The notes under the pieces were generated by a model that was not told the origin of the DNA, did not search any database, and saw only the letters and a list, made by a program, of their open reading frames with translations. This document shows positions 52,160 to 61,024 of a stretch of 64,000 nt of DNA, in pieces. The position numbers and the translations under genes were made by a program. Source of the DNA: Thainema sp966674685 (lineage in GTDB: Bacteria; Cyanobacteriota; Cyanobacteriia; Phormidesmidales; Phormidesmidaceae); assembly GCA_966674685.1 (NCBI GenBank), contig CBKWJC010000003.1, positions 1 through 64,000 on the forward strand, read 5' to 3'. Numbering within the stretch: the first letter of the stretch is position 1; every line of letters begins with the position of its first letter.

Positions 52160-54319
52160 TTATGACGAAATCGCAGGTCTGTTGGACGATTGCAGGGGTT
52201 TAGCCGTGGCGGGCGTCAGCAACGGCAGCATGAGCCGCACTAGCGTCCCCTTACCCTGACCATCGCTATGCAGCGTGATATATCCACTCATCAACTGCAT
52301 CAGATTGCGCGAAATTGCTAAGCCCAGCCCTGTACCCTCATGCCGACGAGTGGTGGAGCCATCCACCATCACAAAAGGCTTGAACAGCCTGGACTGCTGC
52401 TCTGGTGCAATGCCAATTCCAGTATCTTTAATGTCAACTACGACCCACTGATCAATGTCACGACTAATCGCTTTGCGATCGCGCGGTGGTAATCCCTCGA
52501 TTAAAGATTTGCGATCGCTGAGGCTAACCGCCAAAGTAATGCTACCCTGCTCCGTAAATTTAACTGCATTGTAGATAACGTTGAGCAAAACCTGTTTCAG
52601 CTTTGAGCGATCCACCTGTACCATCGGCTTATCTAATAGCGGCACATTAGATGATGACTGACTAGACAATGACGAATGCAGCCGTGGCTTATAGATCAAC
52701 TGCAGCCCTTTTTGTTGGGCATGCACCTTTTGTAGGTGGATCACCTCACCCAATAACTCATGCAGATCAACCGTTTCTACATGTAACGAGAGAGCACCCG
52801 CTTCCACACGGGCAATATCGAGAATATCGTTAATAATTTTGAGCAAATGAACCGCAGAATCATAAGCTCGCTGCAAAAATTCTTCTTCTTCCGCTTCATC
52901 ATCACAACAGTCATCCAACACCAACCGAATGCAGCCAATAATGCCGTTGAGAGGCGTTCTGAGTTCATGGGACGTTGTGGCCAAAAACTCGCTTTTTAAT
53001 TGATTAGCAAGCTCTGCTTCTCGACGTGCTTCATCCAGTTCATTCGCTCGATGTTCCAATCGATGCATCATATCTTCTAGAGCATCAGCCAGATAATTCA
53101 ACTCTCGAATCCGAAAGTTTTTGGGGACTGGCCCAGCCCCAGCCAAACTGTTAATACGACGAGCATAAACACCAAGCTTTTCAATCGGCGGCGACAAATA
53201 TTGGGCAATCCAGATTGCCGCCAAAATATACGCGCCAATGAGCCCGATCGTAAGTCCGACTAGAACCCGCTGAATTCGGTGTAAACCGTTAAGAGCACCC
53301 TCCGTCGGCAACACCGAAAAAACCGTCCAGGTTAAGGGAGCACTATTCTCTGCAACTTGAATTTTGGCGGCACTATAGCCTGCAATCCATTCCTGCTGCT
53401 CACCCAAAACATTAAACAGGCGAGTTATACCGCCTTGTCCCGCACTAACCGTATTCTCAATGATGATCGAAAGCGGCTGAGCATCAGCGCCGAGTGCTTG
53501 ACTCTTCCGGCCAATTTTGCTGGGGTTAGGATGGCTAACAATCGTGCCATCTTCAGTAATAACAATGATTGAACCCTTCAATGAACCCTGAACAGATGGT
53601 TGAGCGCGCAATAGCTTGGTATGTAGCACCAGGCGATAGCGCAACTGGTTGTCTGGATAGTAAATCGGCATACCGAGCACAACATCGAGTTCAGCGGGCT
53701 TCAGCGCTGAATTCTCCCGCTGCTTTTGGGCTAATTCTGAAACCCCACTTACTTCTCCACCTTGCACTGGATTAGGAATCGGTATGACTTGTGACGATTC
53801 ATTTGAGCTAGACGATGCTGGTTTCACTTTGCTGCCAACTGACAAGATTTGAACGCTGGTTTCCCCAGATGGAGAGGACAAATCTCCAGTATCAATTAAC
53901 GTCAGAGCAGCATTTGCTCCTAGGGCTTTTTCATTACAGGTACTAGCTGCGATCGCTTTTGGAGATGGGCGAATCGAACTATCTTTGGGTTTAATGAGCT
54001 GAATACAAGTGACATCCGTCAGTAGACGCGCTTCTAATTCCTGCAAAAAAGCGAGTGCTTCTGGCTGAGAACCGCTTTGGAGAGCGCTACTTTGGGCAGC
54101 CGTTAATAAGTTATTTTGTAACGTCTGGATTTCTTGCTCAATCTCACTAGCCTGACGCGCTGAACTTTCTTGCATGCTTTGCTCAGCAATTTTCAACAGT
54201 TCAATGCGTGCGATCCGGAGGGCTACAAACTCCCCGATCAGCAAGATGGGAATGCTGAGCACGATTATTTGCATGAGCAAGAGCCAGCGAAATGACGCTT
54301 GGCCGACAAATCTAGCCAT
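52160..54319 (-). CDS. membrane sensor histidine kinase
   Basis: About 719 residues. A first helix (FRWLLLMQIIVLSIPILLIG), a large extracytoplasmic sensor of Cache-like length (about 60-330, with VLGMPIYYPDNQLRYRLVLH), a second helix (VLVGLTIGLIGAYILAAIWI), a HAMP region, then HisKA with phospho-acceptor His451 (TTSHELRTPLNGIIG). The ATPase domain follows with the N box (LLNVIYNAVKFTEQG), DTGIGI and GTGLGLAIS. No receiver domain, so it needs a separate regulator, which is not beside it. The ATG at 54319 is chosen over a TTG at 54385. Confidence 0.92.
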   Translation of the reverse strand: MARFVGQASFRWLLLMQIIVLSIPILLIGEFVALRIARIELLKIAEQSMQESSARQASEIEQEIQTLQNNLLTAAQSSALQSGSQPEALAFLQELEARLLTDVTCIQLIKPKDSSIRPSPKAIAASTCNEKALGANAALTLIDTGDLSSPSGETSVQILSVGSKVKPASSSSNESSQVIPIPNPVQGGEVSGVSELAQKQRENSALKPAELDVVLGMPIYYPDNQLRYRLVLHTKLLRAQPSVQGSLKGSIIVITEDGTIVSHPNPSKIGRKSQALGADAQPLSIIIENTVSAGQGGITRLFNVLGEQQEWIAGYSAAKIQVAENSAPLTWTVFSVLPTEGALNGLHRIQRVLVGLTIGLIGAYILAAIWIAQYLSPPIEKLGVYARRINSLAGAGPVPKNFRIRELNYLADALEDMMHRLEHRANELDEARREAELANQLKSEFLATTSHELRTPLNGIIGCIRLVLDDCCDDEAEEEEFLQRAYDSAVHLLKIINDILDIARVEAGALSLHVETVDLHELLGEVIHLQKVHAQQKGLQLIYKPRLHSSLSSQSSSNVPLLDKPMVQVDRSKLKQVLLNVIYNAVKFTEQGSITLAVSLSDRKSLIEGLPPRDRKAISRDIDQWVVVDIKDTGIGIAPEQQSRLFKPFVMVDGSTTRRHEGTGLGLAISRNLMQLMSGYITLHSDGQGKGTLVRLMLPLLTPATAKPLQSSNRPAISS

Positions 54320-54820
54320 GAGTACGCTTAGCAATGAATCGATTAGAGAGCTAGCCCAGAATTCCACGACGTAATCTTTGGTCAATTTAACATTTTTGTT
54401 TGCAGTGACTCTGAGGTTAAATCTTGCTTAATAGAGGGTAAGCAACTGCTAAAGCCCTACCGATAGCGTGAGTTGTACTGAAATTCTCTGTTCCTAGCGT
54501 TTGAGCGTGGATTTTGCTGAAATATAAAGCCTGAAAGTTTATTGATCTCTGTTATGACTATCGCCGCTTCGGTTGAGCCATTGACGGACTTTACTGTTGA
54601 AACGTTTGAACGTTGTGTCGCGATTGCCATACATCAAGTTTCATCAGTGCAGTGGTCATGCCCTAATCTTTACTTCTATCCTGGTAGATAACTGTGGTTT
54701 AGTCAGTTGGTTACTAACTCAACACCTCAAGCTAGCAGTCGGGGCGCTTCCCTGATGTTTAGCTTATGGGGTTTCACGAGCGGATTTTGATATCAACTCA
54801 TCTGAAAGGAGTTTGGCGCT
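54320..54820. other. intergenic, no convincing gene
   Basis: A 45-codon frame at 54554-54691 (MTIAASVEPLTDFTVETFER) has no ribosome-binding site and no known relatives that I recognise. Otherwise promoter sequence. Confidence 0.4.
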
Positions 54821-55192
54821 ATGCCAGGATTTGGAGAACTCGTGCAAAAGGCATTTTATTTAGGGGTTGGAGTTGCATCCTATGCCGGAGAGAAAGCGGG
54901 CAGTAAGCTAGGTGAATTTCGGTCACAGGCACAGAAAATTGCCGATGAAATGGTGGCTCGGGGCGAGATGACGACGGAAGAAGCACGGCGACTGGTGAAT
55001 GAAGTGGTGCAGCGGGCACAGCAACAGCCGGAGTCGAATGGAGATGCGACGGTGCGAGAACCCAGACGGATTGAGATTTTGGATGATAGTGAAATTGTTC
55101 GCCACGGTGGCTCGACGGATGTAAATGACTTGCGCCATCAAGTTGCAGATCTCCGAGATGAACTGCGACGGTTACGGGATCAAAATCGATAG
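54821..55192 (+). CDS. phasin-like coiled-coil protein
   Basis: 123 residues. The N-terminal segment FGELVQKAFYLGVGVASYAG and EKAGSKLGEFRSQAQKIADE, then MVARGEMTTEEARRLVNEVV, is the pattern of phasin-like / polyhydroxyalkanoate-granule-associated proteins. The C-terminus (VNDLRHQVADLRDELRRLRD) is a coiled coil. AAAGGAG precedes the start. It is followed after 22 bases by another conserved gene and probably forms an operon with it. Granule binding is inference. Confidence 0.7.
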   Translation: MPGFGELVQKAFYLGVGVASYAGEKAGSKLGEFRSQAQKIADEMVARGEMTTEEARRLVNEVVQRAQQQPESNGDATVREPRRIEILDDSEIVRHGGSTDVNDLRHQVADLRDELRRLRDQNR

Positions 55193-55214
55193 AAGAACAG
55201 GAGCGTTTGGCGTT

Positions 55215-55628
55215 ATGGAAGACTGGCAGCGAGAGATGTATCGGCAATTTGAGCAGTGGGCGGATGAGGCTGAGCAGTTTTGGACAGAAACAACTCAGGC
55301 TATGCTGGACACGATTGATGAAGCTTGTCAGCTTTCAGACGCGATCGCAAAAGATTTAGAAGATATTTTTTGGGACGAAATAGAGCGATTAGGAGAATGG
55401 TTTGGCTCTCCCGCAGACCCAGGTTCTATTTATCGCTACGATGCCCATATTGAGTTTCATCAGGATATGGATCTACCTGATTTCCGGCTGTGGCGAACTC
55501 CAGCCGTTTGTGCCAACTGCCGTCACTATCACGGGCAGGTGTATGGCGGCAATTTGCTGGTTTGCGGCATGCATCCCTATGGCCCTGGAGAAGAGGCTAT
55601 GTCCTGTCCTGACCGAGAGCTGTATTGA
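55215..55628 (+). CDS. conserved hypothetical protein with Cys/His cluster
   Basis: 137 residues. N-terminal helical, very acidic and aromatic: MEDWQREMYRQFEQWADEAE, QFWTETTQAMLDTIDEACQL. The C-terminal part has CANCRHYHG, LLVCGMHPYGPG and SCPDRELY, four cysteines and two histidines spaced like a metal site. I recognise this as a cyanobacterial conserved protein without known function. GGAGCG precedes the start; a longer frame beginning at 55125 overlaps the phasin-like gene and is unlikely. Confidence 0.7.
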   Translation: MEDWQREMYRQFEQWADEAEQFWTETTQAMLDTIDEACQLSDAIAKDLEDIFWDEIERLGEWFGSPADPGSIYRYDAHIEFHQDMDLPDFRLWRTPAVCANCRHYHGQVYGGNLLVCGMHPYGPGEEAMSCPDRELY

Positions 55629-55680
55629 AGTGCTGAGTGATGGGTGATGGAGCCATTGAGTGGCGGAGTGATGGGGTGCC
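55625..55680. repeat. low-complexity GAGTGATGGGG repeat
   Basis: AGTGCTGAGTGATGGGTGATGG and GAGTGGCGGAGTGATGGGGTG: same family as at 7066-7150. Confidence 0.55.
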
Positions 55681-55839
55681 AAAGTCGGGCTAGTTTATGC
55701 CTTGAGCCAGCCTAAAATTGTGAACCAAATAAGCTCGATATGTGGTGAGGGCGGGTTTTGCCCTCAAATCGATAACACGGTGCAGATTGGTCTACTAAAC
55801 CCGCTCCTACCGTTTGCGAATTGATTAAATCCACAGTTC

Positions 55840-56658
55840 TTAGTGGATGAGTAGAAAATAGTGTCCGACGGGGCCTTGTCCCTGGCCGATGCGTAGGGAG
55901 TGGTGGAGTGCTTTGGTGACGTACTGTTTGGCCAGTTGAATGGCTGTAAGGGTGTCGTAACCTTGGGCGAGGTTGGCTGCGATCGCAGCCGACAGTGTAC
56001 AGCCTGTGCCATGGGTGTCGATTGTATCAACCTGTTCTATTTTCAAGACTTCCAGCGTATCAGCACTGGCGAACACATCAACACCGCGCAGGTCGTCCGG
56101 CATCGCGCCACCTTTGACCACAACGGACGCGACGCCGAGATCGAGAATGCGCTGAGCGGCAGATTTCATGTCGTCTAGGGTGTTGATCTCACAACCGCTG
56201 AGGATTTGCGCTTCGTAGCGGTTGGGAGTTAATACCTGTGCTAACGGTAATAAAGACTGTTTGAGAGTTGCGATCGCACCGTCGTCAATTAACTGTGCTC
56301 CGGTACGCGATACCATCACCGGATCAATGACCAACTGGGGAATGGGATTAGCTCCTAAAAACTCAGCCACTGCTGTCATAATCTCGGCATTCAGCAACAT
56401 ACCCGTTTTAGCAGCAGCAACGGGCATATCGCTAGTAACGGATTGAATTTGGGCAATCACGGCTTCCGGCGGCAGGGCATCGACTCGCTGTACACCTTGG
56501 GTATTCTGGGCCGTAATGCAAGTTAGCGCACAGGTGCCATGTACCTGGTGAAAGGAAAACGTGCGTAGGTCGGCTTGAATGCCTGCGCCGCCACCGCTAT
56601 CTGAACCTGCAATTGTCAGTGCGATCGCAGGTGTTTGAGATGATGGCTGGATAGGCAT
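55840..56658 (-). CDS. thiD: hydroxymethylpyrimidine (phospho)kinase
   Basis: Bifunctional HMP/HMP-P kinase of thiamine synthesis. 272 residues: AIALTIAGSDSGGGAGIQAD (N-terminal ribokinase motif), HGTCALTCITAQNTQGVQ, AAKTGMLL and the anion hole DTHGTGCTLSAAIAANLAQG near the C-terminus. No TPP riboswitch consensus was seen upstream. Monocistronic. Confidence 0.96.
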   Translation of the reverse strand: MPIQPSSQTPAIALTIAGSDSGGGAGIQADLRTFSFHQVHGTCALTCITAQNTQGVQRVDALPPEAVIAQIQSVTSDMPVAAAKTGMLLNAEIMTAVAEFLGANPIPQLVIDPVMVSRTGAQLIDDGAIATLKQSLLPLAQVLTPNRYEAQILSGCEINTLDDMKSAAQRILDLGVASVVVKGGAMPDDLRGVDVFASADTLEVLKIEQVDTIDTHGTGCTLSAAIAANLAQGYDTLTAIQLAKQYVTKALHHSLRIGQGQGPVGHYFLLIH

Positions 56659-56999
56659 GATCGGATGCTTCTTGGCAATGCAGCTAGAGAGATAGTGTAA
56701 CTAAGTTAGTAAGATAGCCTCTTCTGTGGCTGTAATATGTCGAAAATTTAAAGAGTTTCCCTAAAAACAGCCGTTTATCCTGAAGGCGGCCGAGATTTCA
56801 GTATGAGTGGTTAGGTTAGCTAAACGGTGGTGAACGCAGACGACAAATTCCAGAACGCTCAAATTCAGGAACAGAGCAGTGTTAAACCGCCCATTCCTGA
56901 ACACGCAATCTCAAGTCGCCCCACGCTTTAGGTTTACAGTTTAGGGATCTGGCCTAATCGTGAACAGCCGAGTCAACACGACCGACCTGTGCGTCGCTG
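56659..56999. other. intergenic between thiD and ftsZ, no gene
   Basis: Contains a weak inverted repeat (TTCAGGAA near 56864 with TTCCTGAA near 56893) that might end ftsZ transcription. No coding frame. Confidence 0.45.
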
Positions 57000-58292
57000 T
57001 TAGCGAGGTCGCCGTCGCTGGAGAAATTCAGGAATATCTAACCCTGGCCGGGTGGGCTTGGGTTCCTCGGCAGGTTGAGGTGTGGTTTGGATAGGACGTC
57101 GCGGTGGCGGAGCTGTGGGCCGATTAATCGGAGCAACTCTTGCAGCCGGAGGTGCCTGCACCTCTCCCGTAAAGCCTGTGGCAATGACGGTAATGCGGAC
57201 TTCACCCTGGAGCCGATCATCAATTACCGCACCAAAGATAATATTGGCATTGGGATCAACGGCTTCATAAATAATTTCTGCCGCTGCGTTCACCTCATGC
57301 AGGGTTAAGTCGCTGCCGCCTGTGATGTTGAATACGGCTCCCCGTGCGCCATCGATGGAGGATTCTAGCAATGGTGAAGAAATAGCTGCGATCGCAGCTT
57401 CCCGCGCTCTCGACTTGCCAGAACCCTGACCAATGCCCATCAGCGCCGAACCCGCGTCGGCCATCACCGCCCGAACGTCAGCAAAGTCAACATTGACCAA
57501 ACCGGGAATAGTAATAATGTCGGAAATGCCCTGCACACCCTGACGCAGAATGTCATCAGCAATTCGGAATGCTTCCTGCACTGGTGTCTGTTCCGAGATA
57601 ACCGTCAGCAGCTTATCGTTGGGAATCACGATCAGCGTATCGACCCGACTCTGTAGCGCTTCGATGCCTTCCTCGGCCTGCCCCGTGCGGCGACGACCTT
57701 CAAACGTAAAGGGACGCGTGACAACGCCAACGGTCAATGCACCCACTTCTTTGGCCACCTCTGCTACCACAGGTGCGGCACCTGTTCCCGTACCGCCGCC
57801 CATACCTGCCGTGATGAACACCAGGTCAGACTGCTCTAGTGAGCTAGCAATCTCATCCCGCGATTCCTCTGCCGCCTTTTGACCAATAGCCGGATTACCA
57901 CCTGCACCCAATCCCCGCGTCAGCTTCTGGCCAACTTGGAGGCGATTGATGGCGCTTGCATTGGTTAAAGCCTGTGCATCTGTATTAATCGCCCAGAACT
58001 CAACTCCAGCTACGCCACTCGAAATCATGCGGTTGACTGCATTACAACCACCGCCGCCAACACCGATTACTTTAATTCGGGCTACGCTACCTGGCACAAT
58101 ATCACCGTCCCTCATATCTTCTCCCATCATTAAACGTGCATCATGGGACTGACTGGAGTTAAAGCTTGAGCTTGTAAAAGGATTATTAGAGTTGGATGCC
58201 ATAGCCATTTCAGCTGCGATGGGTATAGGAGATGGGTTCTCTGGCCGATCGCTTTCGTTATAAATAAAAGCGTTGTCATCTATATTGGTCAT
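57000..58292 (-). CDS. ftsZ: cell division protein FtsZ
   Basis: Tubulin-like GTPase that forms the Z ring. 430 residues. After a cyanobacterial N-terminal extension of about 70 residues (MTNIDDNAFIYNESDRPENP), GVGGGGCNAVNRMIS and the GTP signature GMGGGTGTGAAPVVAEVA are intact, with the T7 loop NVDFADVRAVMADAG. A Pro-rich linker precedes the C-terminal DIPEFLQRRRPR that binds SepF and FtsQ-linked partners. The ATG at 58292 is preferred to a TTG at 58304. ftsQ lies just upstream. Confidence 0.97.
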   Translation of the reverse strand: MTNIDDNAFIYNESDRPENPSPIPIAAEMAMASNSNNPFTSSSFNSSQSHDARLMMGEDMRDGDIVPGSVARIKVIGVGGGGCNAVNRMISSGVAGVEFWAINTDAQALTNASAINRLQVGQKLTRGLGAGGNPAIGQKAAEESRDEIASSLEQSDLVFITAGMGGGTGTGAAPVVAEVAKEVGALTVGVVTRPFTFEGRRRTGQAEEGIEALQSRVDTLIVIPNDKLLTVISEQTPVQEAFRIADDILRQGVQGISDIITIPGLVNVDFADVRAVMADAGSALMGIGQGSGKSRAREAAIAAISSPLLESSIDGARGAVFNITGGSDLTLHEVNAAAEIIYEAVDPNANIIFGAVIDDRLQGEVRITVIATGFTGEVQAPPAARVAPINRPTAPPPRRPIQTTPQPAEEPKPTRPGLDIPEFLQRRRPR

Positions 58293-58609
58293 CTTATCTA
58301 TCAATCAATGTTCCGGCTTTGGAATTTTGGGGGTTGTCAAAAAAATTGAGACTGGAAAACTAGGTAACTTTTAAGCAGGGTTGATTCTAGTCAAATATAG
58401 GGTAAGTTCCCTGAAAACCCAAGCGATTGCAAATGAACGCTGCCAGATCAAGACAATAGTCTATGATTACCCAACTCTAGAAACAGCAACAGAGAAAAAA
58501 TTGCTCAATGCCTGAGCGCTATCAATGGATGAGAGTCATCAAAAGTTACTATGCTCAGCCTGCATAATGCAAGATTGTTCAGGATCTCTCAATCCTTTCG
58601 GGTGAATCG
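58293..58609. promoter_or_regulatory. ftsQ-ftsZ spacer, ftsZ promoter region
   Basis: About 317 bases without a gene. ftsZ promoter(s) must lie here if it is not only co-transcribed with ftsQ. No specific box is claimed. Confidence 0.4.
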
Positions 58610-59452
58610 CTAATTTTTCGTCATTATTTGTAACTTCGGCGCTTGAGGGTTGCGAAGGTCAATATAGTCGATTGTTTGTCCATTTAGTTGTTCTGGCAGT
58701 TGACGCATCTGGTTCAGCGCAGCAAGCTGTGTCGAAAAGTAGCTGGATGAGTAGGAACCAAAATGTACGACTCCTAGCTCTGTATGCAGAATCAAATTAG
58801 AGGGAATGCGCCAGTCAACAGCTTTAATTTGGACAGGACTGTTTTGTAGATGCTGATAGAGGCTATTCCACGCGGCCTGCTGTGCTGTTTGCTGAGCGCT
58901 AAATCCATAAACGTGCAGGGGGGGCAATTCCTCGGCTTGATCGAGTTCGGTTAACTGGCTCAGCGGCATCCAAAGACCGCTAGCATCTAACAAACCTGTT
59001 TGGTTCGCATCCAGCGTACTCAGATCGATCGTATCTGAAATTTCAGCTTGCTTGGGGAGTGCGATCGCAACGGGTTGCCGTTCTTCTACCTGCACAACGA
59101 GTCGGGGCGGCAGGAGACGGCGCGTGACTTTAGCTTGAACAATGGGAGTCAGCGTTTCCAACTCCGCTTCGATGGCTTCAGGTTCAATTTCGAGCAGCGC
59201 TTTTGGATAGTCAATGGGCAGCAGTGACTGAATTTTTTCCGGCGATAGAAGCTGGTTACCCTGCACGGTGACTTGACTCGGCTGCCGAATCAGCCAGACA
59301 GGCCGCGTCATCAGCCATGCGGAACCAACAGCGATCCCACTTATGGCGCAGGCACGCCATAGGTTTTGCATGAATCGCCAGCGCCGCTGTCGCCGCAGTG
59401 ACCGTCGCCGCTCGGTCAGTTCATTACGAGAGGTGGGAGAAATGGGCGTCAT
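58610..59452 (-). CDS. ftsQ: cell division protein FtsQ/DivIB
   Basis: 280 residues. Basic cytoplasmic N-terminus (RRRSLRRQRRWRF), one helix (ACAISGIAVGSAWLMTRPVW), then a POTRA domain (about 55-125: QVTVQGNQLLSPEKIQSLLP, RLVVQVEERQPVAIAL) and the beta domain. It links the Z ring with septal wall synthesis. The order ftsQ-ftsZ is usual in cyanobacteria. Confidence 0.92.
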   Translation of the reverse strand: MTPISPTSRNELTERRRSLRRQRRWRFMQNLWRACAISGIAVGSAWLMTRPVWLIRQPSQVTVQGNQLLSPEKIQSLLPIDYPKALLEIEPEAIEAELETLTPIVQAKVTRRLLPPRLVVQVEERQPVAIALPKQAEISDTIDLSTLDANQTGLLDASGLWMPLSQLTELDQAEELPPLHVYGFSAQQTAQQAAWNSLYQHLQNSPVQIKAVDWRIPSNLILHTELGVVHFGSYSSSYFSTQLAALNQMRQLPEQLNGQTIDYIDLRNPQAPKLQIMTKN

Positions 59453-59469
59453 CTAAGTCAAACGAGGTG

Positions 59470-59720
59470 AGGAGTGCAGTGATGAGGACTCATCCTCAAT
59501 CTAGCAGCCATAACAATAGCGCTAAGTTGATGACTTGTGTTGATGAGTTCAGGAAATTCAAAGAGGTGGGTGGATGAGTGGATGGGAGGGAGAAAGGGAT
59601 GTAAAGGGAGTCGAGGAGTGTTGAGTGTTGAGTGTTGAGTTGAGCCAATTAGCTAAAACTCAACACTCAAAATTAAAAATTCAAAACTTAACGTTCAAAC
59701 TCCTCACTCTTCACTCCTTC
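59470..59720. repeat. intergenic mosaic repeats
   Basis: GGGATGTAAAGGGAGTCGAGG, then three tandem GAGTGTT units (59616-59636), AAAACTCAACACTCAAAATT, and CTCCTCACTCTTCACTCC. The same ingredients occur near 9620-9800 and 60110-60275. Confidence 0.7.
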
Positions 59721-59731
59721 CCCAAAAAACG

Positions 59732-60046
59732 CTAGAAATTAAAGAGATTGACGCCGTAGAGCTGAGATGCGATCGCACCGAATAATCCAAGTAATCCCAG
59801 GGTGCGGCGGAAGTAGTTGACGCCTTGGAACAGTTCCAGCCAGGCCCAGGTAAAGAATGCGCCAAATGCGATCGCGCCAAATAGATGCTCTAGGTCACGA
59901 TTGGTGGAGAACAGGTACAGGACGGTCGCGGCGATGGCCGTCAAAATCGGCAGATTGGGTGGTTGAGCGATGACGATATCGCCTTTTTTATCGCGGAAAA
60001 AGCGATCAAATAAGCTTGTACTTATCGATGATGTTGTGTCGTTCAT
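59732..60046 (-). CDS. small membrane protein, conserved hypothetical (104 aa)
   Basis: N-terminal cytoplasmic part (FDRFFRDKKGDIVIAQPPNL) and three hydrophobic stretches (PILTAIAATVLYLFS, LFGAIAFGAFFTWAWLELFQ, TLGLLGLFGAIASQLYGVNL). The motif KKGDIVIAQPPNLPI looks like a cyanobacterial family I have seen without function. Between two repeat-rich spacers; monocistronic. Confidence 0.65.
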   Translation of the reverse strand: MNDTTSSISTSLFDRFFRDKKGDIVIAQPPNLPILTAIAATVLYLFSTNRDLEHLFGAIAFGAFFTWAWLELFQGVNYFRRTLGLLGLFGAIASQLYGVNLFNF

Positions 60047-60109
60047 GGGTTTGAGTAGTCTCTTGCAAGTCGGTCTGCTTTATTAAAATTGGGTTGAGTT
60101 GCGAAGACC

Positions 60110-60275
60110 TGTTGCTAGAGAGGGATTTAGGGACAGGGAAGGGTGTGGAGGGGTGTTAAAAGCTGTAAAGGGCTGTAGAGGGAGTCGAGGGAGTCGGGGA
60201 ACGGGGGTGGCGTGACCTATGGCGAACTTCAGAACTCAAAACTCATAATTCAAAACTCAAAACTCAAAACTCACT
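60110..60275. repeat. intergenic mosaic repeats
   Basis: AAGCTGTAAAGGGCTGTAGAGG, GGAGTCGAGGGAGTCGGGG, and three exact tandem AAAACTC units at 60252-60272 with degenerate copies before them. Confidence 0.7.
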
Positions 60276-60285
60276 TCCCCTAAGT

Positions 60286-60795
60286 CTATTGATACGTCTG
60301 CCGCAGTTGTTCGAGCTGTTTGGCCCATTTGCCCGCCAGTTCGGCATCGGTGAAGGGAATGGATACCGTTTCGTTGGGTAGATGAAGCGCGATCGCAACT
60401 TTGCGCCCTTGGGTTGGCAAATTCAGCCCATTATCTTGCCGTTCACCAAGTCCGCTCCCTTGATCCCCTTGATTACTTTGATCCTGATCCCCACTCTTAC
60501 CAGTTGATTGACTCGATGACTGAATCGGAAACTCCTGCCCATCTACGGTCAAGCTGATGGATTGTGCCTCTCTCAGCGAAACGGTTTTGAGATCAACAGG
60601 CCCCTTGCGGGATGGCGATCCCCAGATGATTTGGTCGGCTTTTTGACCCAGTACTGCATAGATGTCGTATTTGGCTCGTTCAAAATCTGCGGCCCAGGTT
60701 TTGTAGGCTTCAACTTTTTGGTATTCGTTCCAACCCGCCCAGGCTAGCCAGATAAATAAACCCAGTAGCGGCAACCACATCAAACCTCGTTCCAT
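60286..60795 (-). CDS. membrane-anchored hypothetical protein (169 aa)
   Basis: One N-terminal helix (MWLPLLGLFIWLAWAGW), then VEAYKTWAADFERAKYDIYA and VLGQKADQIIWGSPSRKGPV. A low-complexity stretch (SSQSTGKSGDQDQSNQGDQG) separates two small beta-rich segments (LKTVSLREAQSISLTVDGQ; VAIALHLPNETVSIPF). No family recognised, but the two beta segments flanking the linker look conserved. Transcribed leftward toward the 104-residue gene, with a repeat spacer between. Confidence 0.6.
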   Translation of the reverse strand: MERGLMWLPLLGLFIWLAWAGWNEYQKVEAYKTWAADFERAKYDIYAVLGQKADQIIWGSPSRKGPVDLKTVSLREAQSISLTVDGQEFPIQSSSQSTGKSGDQDQSNQGDQGSGLGERQDNGLNLPTQGRKVAIALHLPNETVSIPFTDAELAGKWAKQLEQLRQTYQ

Positions 60796-61024
60796 ATTGC
60801 GTCAATCTCCCCAATGGTCAGCGCCTTTATTGTGACGTAATTTTATGACGCAATTTTGTGACGTAATCTTGCAGACTGAATTGCGATCGCAGCTCCATAT
60901 TGCACCAAAAGCCCCTGAAATTGATGCATAACGGCTGAATTACAGGAGTGGCTGATTCAGGCGGCACTGGGCTATCGTGGTGGAGCATACTCCGCGTCAT
61001 ACCGCAGACTTACCCACCACAATT

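Noticed and set aside
54554..54691. 45-codon plus-strand ORF
   Set aside because: No ribosome-binding site or family features; could be real but unsupported.
56659..56999. TPP riboswitch upstream of thiD
   Set aside because: No CTGAGA or ACCTGATC-type thi-box strings on the minus strand.
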